Below are positions 60,264-64,000 of a stretch of DNA of 64,000 nt, in pieces. Each line of letters opens with the position of its first letter. Within the stretch, counting starts at the first letter, position 1. The notes beneath the pieces are model-generated. The model ran no database searches and was not told where the DNA came from. It worked only from the letters and a program-made list of their open reading frames with translations. The translations under genes were made by a program, and so were the position numbers. The stretch spans positions 1 through 64,000 of the forward strand of contig JACDQD010000119.1 of NCBI GenBank assembly GCA_019843655.1. Reading direction: 5' to 3'. Source of the DNA: Lethocerus indicus (lineage: Eukaryota; Arthropoda; Insecta; Hemiptera; Belostomatidae).

Positions 60264-62559
60264 GGTTTTTCTATTTTCAAGGTTCGACAACATATTGGGA
60301 AAGGAGACGATTCATACGTTGGAATATATGTCGTCGGAGACCAAGTCGATATTCTGCCATTCGACTATGGTCGACAGAATCGCAGCAATGCTCAACTATT
60401 TTCTCTATCATTTGGTCGGGCCGAAGAAGAAAAATTTCAAAGTATATAATATACCCATTGTATATAATAGAAGAACTTTAATTTTAACACTGTACAGTCA
60501 GGGGCGACACCACGGACGTGTCGTGAGCGCGCTGTCGTTCAGTGGCCGCGCGCGGCGACAACACTTTTGTACCTTTTTCATTCTGTCGGTGTCTCGTTCA
60601 GGTAACAAAATAAGTTACACACCTCGACAAGTTTTTTCTTTTTATATGATTAGTAAAAGTTAACAATTTATAATCTTCCGATAATGTCGAGAAACCGCAG
60701 CGACAAGCCAAGTAATCGGAATTAGCGCTGCTGGCGCCCAAGCGAATAAATTTTTACGACGGCAAAGTGTTAATAATGGGCTATTCAGTGTAAATAGCGT
60801 CCAGTTCCTCTAGATATTCAAAAATGTCTCATACTTTTACAGAATTACCAGTTTATTGTTTTATAACGTTACTAGATTTCTGTAGGTTCGTTATGTTTCT
60901 GTCTCCTCTCTCTCGCTGCCGGTTTGGTCTTTCGCTAGACCGGTGGGGGGGTTTCGGCCGCTCTCGCCATCTTCAGTAGCGCCCTGTGTCAGGCACTTTG
61001 GATGTTTTTTGGGGGGCATCCTCTCACTGCACTGCGCTGTCACTTTCACATGTACTGTATCAAAGTGCTCTAACAGTGACTACTGACACACAGCGCTACT
61101 GAAGATGGGCCGAGCGGAGACAGAAACTTCGCGAACCTACTACAGTATTCAACCCTTCGCAGACCACACACACACAGGTATATAAAATCAGTTTCTAGAT
61201 TTGTCGTCCGTTAACATTATATAGATTGTTCTCGTTCCGTATTCGTTCTCGAATCAACGATCCGTATGAATTGATGATAATACGGTGGACGTTGGAATTT
61301 AGGCTTGTACGTTTAAATAGGGACAGTAATGAACACAAAAACCGTCGATATAGTTGCAGTATAAAAACAACAGTATATAGCGCGACCCCCGATTAAATTG
61401 TTATTACGATGATATTGATGAAAATTTCAAAATAAAATTTTCCGTTATTACCGAGAGAACTGGACCTCATCCCCTGTGTAATATGTTAACGCTCGGTTTA
61501 TGGACGTGTCGAAATGACGTTCAACAGGAAAATTACAACAAATTGTCCAATTTTTTACCGCTCGTACTGATTCCAGCGGTAAGCATTTTTTTTTAAACGT
61601 TTCGTAGTTTTCAAATTCTTTACGCCATACCGGTGGGCATCGAATTGATTCGTGGAAAATGTCCAGCGGTTTTTCTGTATCGCATCCCCCGATAATTCGG
61701 TCGGTGATAATTATTCCCCCCCCCCGAAAGGGGAATAATAAACAGTTGTAATTGTGCTATACGGCCGTATTGTTCAGGTGAAGGATCAGAACGAGTACAA
61801 GTTCGAGCCCGGAGGTATAGTACTGGACATCTGTCGTATATACGTCCATTTGGGAACGTGTAACGATTTCTGCGCCGCCGTATCCAGGGACGGCAGGTCG
61901 TACAGCCCCCGACTCTTCGCTTTGGCCAAAGACGTACTCGGTAATTATCTATTTATTATTATTATTATCGACAATATTTATTACTGGCAATTGTAAGGAG
62001 TTGCGCCGGCTTCACCGCACGATATCGTACCGGATATCGTGAATGGCCGAATACGACGGCGTATCGTACGAACGGTGCGCGACATCAGGTCGATAACGGC
62101 GAATCCTCAAAAGCCTCAATAGCCGAGTGGGCTATCGGAAAACCTTCCTTTTTACGGTACATTTAATGGAAAAAAAAACCCCTACGAAACATATCTTTTA
62201 AGTCGACTCACTTGAGAGAGAGAAATATCTTTTGCCCGTATGCGCTCAAGTGCCCGAGTACGCGACTGTGTATCGGGAACCGTTTCCGGAGATATGCGTC
62301 GAAAATTCCGATCGATATAATAATTTAAACGGCCGGTGTTGTTGTTGTTTGCAGCGAGAATCGGCGGCGTCGACCTGTTGTACGAGTTGGACGGCGTCGC
62401 GGAGCGCGTCGAGAGGTTGGCCAGCCAGCAGCAGACCGACGAGGAACTGTTGGCCGAGGCGCCCGACGAGTTCCTCGACCCGATCATGTCCACCCTGATG
62501 ACCGATCCTGTCGTACTGCCGTCGTCGAGAATCACGATAGACAGATCGACGATAGCCAG
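47058..62559 (+). CDS. UBE4A: UBE4A, ubiquitin conjugation factor E4 A (U-box ubiquitin ligase), 3' end beyond window
   Basis: Thirteen exon blocks encode about 986 residues of a protein whose relatives have about 1,070. Blocks: 47058-47619, 49268-49498, 49851-49994, 52387-52725, 53210-53532, 54748-54939, 56879-57173, 57617-57762, 58680-58829, 60060-60143, 60282-60441, 61778-61940 and 62355-62559. All junction phases agree. Landmarks in order: [13 protein letters not shown] (N-terminus), LLTWLGNCL (about 350), [12 protein letters not shown] (about 705), [20 protein letters not shown] (about 745), [13 protein letters not shown] (about 850), [11 protein letters not shown] (about 905) and the U-box start [20 protein letters not shown] (from about 957). 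UBE4A extends ubiquitin chains on substrates through an E2-binding U-box after a Ufd2-type core. The U-box is split after STIAR; its remainder was not found in 62560-64000. The reading frame breaks near 47100 (see findings). Confidence 0.93.
47805..48110. mobile_element. Partial copy of the 40940-41655 element
   Basis: GCAACTCGTACCGGACGTAT through AATATATCGCTATCGTTAGA follows the internal sequence of the piggyBac-type element, with deletions and neither terminus. Lies in UBE4A intron 1. Confidence 0.7.
48127..48487. repeat. Duplicated flank of the piggyBac-type element
   Basis: Near-identical to 40585-40935 (ACTTTCCGGTAGGAT, ACTCGGGTTTTAAACAGTAT, CGGGGCGCCGGAAAGTGATG), so sequence outside the element was copied together with it between DNAL4 intron 2 and UBE4A intron 1. 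Confidence 0.85.
48488..49233. mobile_element. piggyBac-type non-autonomous element in UBE4A intron 1
   Basis: Left TTAACCCTTTGCACTCGAAG as in the 40940 copy. The right end is degraded (GTAAAGGGTTTAA at 49221-49233). Internal sequence closely matches 40940-41655. Its right edge lies about 35 bp from the exon 2 acceptor. Confidence 0.8.
49268..49498 (+). CDS. UBE4A: UBE4A exon 2
   Basis: 77 codons, [20 protein letters not shown] ... HLAE, phase 0, between CGTTTTTAG and GTAAAA. Aligns with the VDLMLEA...TEFLEEVIEAL segment of the family. Lies only about 35 bp after a TTAA-type element. Confidence 0.92.
49851..49994 (+). CDS. UBE4A: UBE4A exon 3
   Basis: 48 codons, [20 protein letters not shown], then [13 protein letters not shown] and on to LDG. 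Acceptor AAATTTCCAG, donor GTAAGT, phase 0. Corresponds to EYIQPKDP...TLLGVILNISCLLK. Confidence 0.93.
50010..50540. other. UBE4A intron 3, left part, no feature seen
   Basis: Unique AT-rich intron sequence. No exon, element terminus or RNA gene recognised. Confidence 0.4.
50545..50900. mobile_element. Foldback element copy
   Basis: Left arm CTGTGTGTGTGTGTGGTCTG, CTTTTGCTAGACCCGG, CCATCTTCAGTAGCGC; right arm GGCGCTACTGAAGATGGGGC, GGTCTAGCAAAAGACCGAAC. The spacer has a G13 run. Non-coding. Confidence 0.75.
50973..51598. mobile_element. Mariner fossil, plus orientation, HTH region
   Basis: Starts ATCGGGTCGACAACTAAGTA, a mariner-type terminus, then TTGTACATATTTTTAAGTAC. Plus-strand fragments read [20 protein letters not shown], resembling the mariner HTH motif [16 protein letters not shown]; the piece is duplicated internally (51290-51370 and 51510-51590). 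Stops and shifts throughout. Confidence 0.75.
51600..51765. mobile_element. Single foldback arm
   Basis: GGCCGCTCGCCATCTTCAGT through GCACTTTGGATGTTTTTTGC to GTTCTGTTATTGTTATTGGG; equals one half of the 16424-16790 palindrome. Confidence 0.65.
51843..52235. mobile_element. TTAA-flanked element, family 2
   Basis: TTAACACGTTGAGTGCCGTC on the left and GCACTCAACGCGTTAA on the right are perfect-looking piggyBac-type inverted termini with TTAA at both edges (51843-51846, 52232-52235). About 390 bp, no ORF. A related copy lies at 62698-63107 in the opposite orientation. Confidence 0.85.
52387..52725 (+). CDS. UBE4A: UBE4A exon 4
   Basis: 113 codons, [20 protein letters not shown] ... [10 protein letters not shown]. 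Acceptor ATCCGACAG, donor GTAAGT, phase 0. Contains the conserved LTWLGNCL and LLRLCRPF motifs at the start of the Ufd2-type core. Confidence 0.93.
52912..53028 (+). pseudogene. Short coding-like remnant in UBE4A intron 4
   Basis: Plus-strand frame [20 protein letters not shown] then [18 protein letters not shown]. The composition looks protein-like and unlike neighbouring intron, but there is no clear acceptor or start and I recognise no family. Could be a transposon or retrocopy tail. Confidence 0.25.
53210..53532 (+). CDS. UBE4A: UBE4A exon 5
   Basis: Reads [20 protein letters not shown] through the helical [20 protein letters not shown] and ends in phase 2 before [17 protein letters not shown] aligns with HMRGLDKETCL of the family. 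The frame stays open 34 bp past the donor, but the next exon fits only this phase. Confidence 0.88.
53697..54505. mobile_element. Mariner fossil with both termini
   Basis: Left terminus GGGTCGACAACTAAGTAATC, right terminus AATTACTCAGTTGTCAGCCC in inverted orientation. The minus strand carries two degraded copies of the HTH segment ([18 protein letters not shown], [33 protein letters not shown]). No DDE catalytic region. Confidence 0.8.
54748..54939 (+). CDS. UBE4A: UBE4A exon 6
   Basis: Starts with the G completing an Arg codon after GATCGCTACTAG; reads [20 protein letters not shown] ... [13 protein letters not shown] and ends in phase 2 before GTCAGT. QLTFPL matches the family's ELTFPLP. 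Confidence 0.9.
55345..56762. mobile_element. Mariner fossil cluster with tandem HTH units
   Basis: Begins GTGGCGTTGTACATATTTTT and ends AATTACTTAGTTGTCGACCC. Between are about three tandem units of about 216 bp (roughly 55480-56110), each encoding on the minus strand a mariner HTH fragment ([47 protein letters not shown]). A plus-strand copy (56400-56690) faces them. Confidence 0.8.
56879..57173 (+). CDS. UBE4A: UBE4A exon 7
   Basis: After TCGTGCTCAG reads [20 protein letters not shown], then [20 protein letters not shown], to HRDQ and GTACTT, phase 0. KNPHLRAKLAE is the matching family motif. GC-rich compared with its intronic surroundings. Confidence 0.93.
57247..57420 (+). pseudogene. 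Mariner transposase C-terminal fragment
   Basis: Plus-strand pieces [20 protein letters not shown] and, after a stop/frameshift, [18 protein letters not shown]. This is the characteristic C-terminus (F-K-FE-WKK ... G-YFEGD) of mariner transposases. It is broken and lacks the catalytic domain. Lies in the intron after UBE4A exon 7. Confidence 0.75.
57470..57507. repeat. (TA)n microsatellite
   Basis: Pure TA run about 50 bp right of the mariner C-terminal fragment. Confidence 0.9.
57617..57762 (+). CDS. UBE4A: UBE4A exon 8
   Basis: After TTTTTGCAG reads [20 protein letters not shown] then [20 protein letters not shown], ending in phase 2 before [18 protein letters not shown] is invariant in E4-type proteins. 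Confidence 0.95.
57763..58679. other. UBE4A intron 8, no feature seen
   Basis: AT-rich, with ATT/AAT simple stretches (58130-58150, 58345-58365). No exon or element termini recognised. Confidence 0.4.
58680..58829 (+). CDS. UBE4A: UBE4A exon 9
   Basis: Acceptor preceded by a long T-run (TTTGTTTCGCCAG). Reads [20 protein letters not shown] then [20 protein letters not shown] and ends in phase 2 before [21 protein letters not shown] is a family hallmark. Confidence 0.95.
58945..59235. mobile_element. Foldback element copy in UBE4A intron 9
   Basis: Left arm ACCTGTGTGTGTGTGGTCTG, GTCTTTTGCTAGACCGG, CGCCATCTTCAGTAGCACC; right arm GGCGCTACTGAAGATGGCGA, CCGGTCTAGCGAAAGACCGA. About 290 bp with a very short spacer. 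Confidence 0.75.
59391..59650 (-). CDS. Possible terminal exon of a nested minus-strand gene
   Basis: Behind a strong acceptor (TTTATTTTCAG, complement of 59651-59661) an open frame reads [20 protein letters not shown], then [20 protein letters not shown], and stops at 59391, about 85 residues. Composition is protein-like. It is antisense in UBE4A intron 9. No family recognised and no upstream exon found. Confidence 0.3.
60060..60143 (+). CDS. UBE4A: UBE4A exon 10
   Basis: Reads [20 protein letters not shown] then RQVGMTA; phase 2 both ends, acceptor TTTGTACAG, donor GTAATT. Matches RGEWDSLTPEAR...GQLAR. Too short to stand out as an ORF. Confidence 0.93.
60226..60261. repeat. (TA)n microsatellite in a 138-bp intron
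   Basis: TA dinucleotides fill a quarter of the short intron between UBE4A exons 10 and 11, ending about 20 bp before the acceptor. Confidence 0.9.
60282..60441 (+). CDS. UBE4A: UBE4A exon 11
   Basis: Reads [20 protein letters not shown] ... [20 protein letters not shown]; acceptor TATTTTCAAG, donor GTATAT. The intron before it is only 138 bp and largely (TA)n. Confidence 0.94.
60880..61185. mobile_element. Foldback element copy in UBE4A intron 11
   Basis: Left arm GTAGGTTCGTTATGTTTCTG, GTCTTTCGCTAGACCGG, CGCCATCTTCAGTAGCGCC; right end CGCTACTGAAGATGGGCCGA and CTTCGCAGACCACACACACA, the complement of the family's outer end. Confidence 0.75.
61186..61777. other. UBE4A intron 11, right part, no feature seen
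   Basis: Unique AT-rich sequence with a CCCCCCCCCC run near 61716. No gene or element recognised. Confidence 0.4.
61778..61940 (+). CDS. UBE4A: UBE4A exon 12
   Basis: Reads [20 protein letters not shown] ... [19 protein letters not shown] and ends in phase 1 before GTAATT. DGRSYSP-LFA is diagnostic for E4 proteins. Confidence 0.95.
62355..62559 (+). CDS. UBE4A: UBE4A exon 13 (first part of the U-box)
   Basis: Reads [20 protein letters not shown] ... [30 protein letters not shown] and ends in phase 2 before GTAGAG. In relatives the U-box continues with HLL-DQTDPFNR; no exon encoding this is visible before the window ends. Confidence 0.95.
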
Positions 62560-62697
62560 GTAGAGCGATAGAACCAGTTTTTTTTTCTAATTATCTCATA
62601 AACTGGCTCTAAACAGTGTATTCGTTATACAATTTAATTTCGCCCCGGGTTTCAATTAGTTTTTTATAAATGAAAAAAAAAAAAAATGAAAACTAAT

Positions 62698-63107
62698 TTA
62701 ACGCGTTGAACGCCGAGCGATTTTCTAAGGAAATCCCAGTCGGGCCGATAAAAATTCTGTACCCGGAGCGGACGAAAATTTTTCATCGGCCTTCAAAATG
62801 TCAGTCTGAAGAGTCTGAAAGTGATATCGGCCGAGTTATAAAAGGCGGCGTAGAGTAACCAGAGTTTCTCTTCATCGGCGGAAGAAGAAGAAGAAAGTGA
62901 CCGAGGGGAAATCGGATAAATTATTCGATGAAATTGTCGAATAAACGAAGTTATACGCGTCACAGCGATTGAAAAGCTGTATTAAATAAAAATTAAGCGA
63001 ATTTTATATAAATTGTAGATAAACAATTTAAAACGATGTAAATTTGTATAGCTTTAATATTGTATTTTACACTGTCAGTCACCGGTGACTGACGTGGCAC
63101 TCAACGT
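62698..63107. mobile_element. TTAA-type element, family 2, right end lost
   Basis: Left TTAACGCGTTGAACGCCGAG; the right side CGGTGACTGACGTGGCACTC-AACG is the inverted counterpart of the 51843 copy's left end. The expected TTAA is replaced by the outer end of a foldback element, so the foldback element landed on or in its terminus. Confidence 0.7.
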
Positions 63108-63605
63108 GTGTGTGGTCTGCGAGGGGTCGCGGAATATACTCTAGGTTCGTGATGTTTCCGTCTCCTCTCGCCGCTGAGGTTTGGTCTTTTGCTAGACCGG
63201 GGTTTCGGCCGCTTCGCCCATCTTCAGTAGCGACTGTGTCACCTCACCGCACTGTCACTTGTGAAAGTACTGACGGTATATGTGAAAGTGCAGTGAGGAT
63301 TTTTGGGCATCCTCTCACTGCACTGCGCTGTCACTTTCACATGTACTGTATCAAAGTGCCACAACAGTGACTACTGAAGACACAGGGGGCGCTACTGAAG
63401 ATGGGGCGAGCGGCCGACAAACCCCCCCCCCCCCCGGTCTAGCAAAAGACCGAACATACGAACCTACAAAAAATGAAAACTGTAGGTTCGTGATGTTTCT
63501 GTCTCCTCCCGCTGCTAGTTCGGTCTTTTGCTAGACCGGTTTCGAGAGGAGACACAAACGTCGCGAACCTACAATATAATATTCCAACCCCTCGCAGACC
63601 ACAAA
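63104..63605. mobile_element. Foldback element copy, compound
   Basis: Begins TGTGTGTGGTCTGCGAGGGG, holds CCATCTTCAGTAGCGAC and GGCGCTACTGAAGATGGGGC arms, a C14 run, then a second nested pair (GGTCTTTTGCTAGACCGG), and ends CCAACCCCTCGCAGACCACA. Confidence 0.75.
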
Positions 63606-63674
63606 AGAGGTATATCAAAAAAATGAAAACCTTTTATTTTCACAATTGAATCACAATAGGATAAAGCTTCGGCC

Positions 63675-64000
63675 ATTCAACAATAACTATATATCGGGTC
63701 GACAACTAAGTAATTGTCGAATTGATCGCAGCGAGTGGGCGTTGTACATATTTTTAAGTACGTCAACACCAATGCACGGATAAGATTCTTCGATACGTTA
63801 TTATTCGGTCCTTTCTGTGAAAAATTCGGTATCGAAATTACATCGACCGGTCGAATTGTGTGAACTGAAGTGAGCGTTTCCGTCGCATTTCGCTTTTATT
63901 TCATAAAAGTTGTACGCCGTTCTACGGTGACGAAGCGTTAAAGAACGGCAGTGTTAAGCGGTACTGCGGTCGGAAATTCCGGTCGGGGGATTTTTCGTTA
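63675..64000. mobile_element. Mariner fossil, runs off the right edge
   Basis: Repeats the sequence of 50960-51310 (ATCGGGTCGACAACTAAGTA, TCGAATTGATCGCAGCGAGT, TACATCGACCGGTCGAATTG) with small deletions; ends in the middle of the HTH region. Confidence 0.8.

Overview
The window is eukaryotic nuclear DNA from an invertebrate animal. Genes are split into short exons with GT..AG introns and separated by kilobases of satellite, minisatellite and DNA-transposon sequence. Mariner-type and piggyBac-type remnants, and a cold-shock-domain gene whose exon 1 contains LPSPIITRRTRT, fit a protostome, perhaps an arthropod. The species cannot be fixed from the sequence. There is no prokaryotic gene organisation.

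Four genes are recognised. (1) Bases 8446-18954, minus strand: the first two coding exons of a SEC14L1/retm-like gene (PRELI-like domain start), split by a 10.3-kb intron full of repeats; the rest lies to the left. (2) Bases 31686-34532, plus strand: a CARHSP1/CSDC2-like cold-shock gene whose first and last coding exons are present, while the exon expected to carry the RNA-binding core is not visible. (3) Bases 40302-45058, minus strand: a complete three-exon dynein light chain 4 gene (DNAL4, 105 aa). (4) Bases 47058 to beyond 62559, plus strand: UBE4A, a U-box ubiquitin chain elongation factor (E4), followed through about 986 codons up to the split U-box; the last exon(s) lie past the right edge. 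DNAL4 and UBE4A are divergent, with 2.0 kb between start codons. The genes are unrelated in function and show no operon-like relation. Several terminal-exon-like ORFs behind good splice acceptors could not be assigned to a family.

Repeats dominate the left half: a 165-bp AT-rich satellite (1-6167); a 131-bp minisatellite dense in AGGTCA nuclear-receptor half-sites (7035-8080); a TA-flanked terminal-inverted-repeat element with a tandemly amplified end (8983-11386); a ~150-bp hairpin-forming array (16735-18560); and a nested complex in which a 105-bp satellite (22986-27990) sits inside a ~35-bp minisatellite (20310-30005). The CARHSP1-like intron holds about ten ~200-bp repeats that, on the minus strand, contain an exon-like cassette between splice-like sites.

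The introns of DNAL4 and UBE4A carry piggyBac-type TTAA elements, mariner fossils (HTH-coding pieces and one C-terminal piece) and a foldback family marked by CGCTACTGAAGATGGCGA and its reverse complement. No new enzymatic system is evident. The leads most worth checking are the amplified exon-like cassette, the nuclear-receptor half-site array, the missing cold-shock exon and the broken UBE4A N-terminus.
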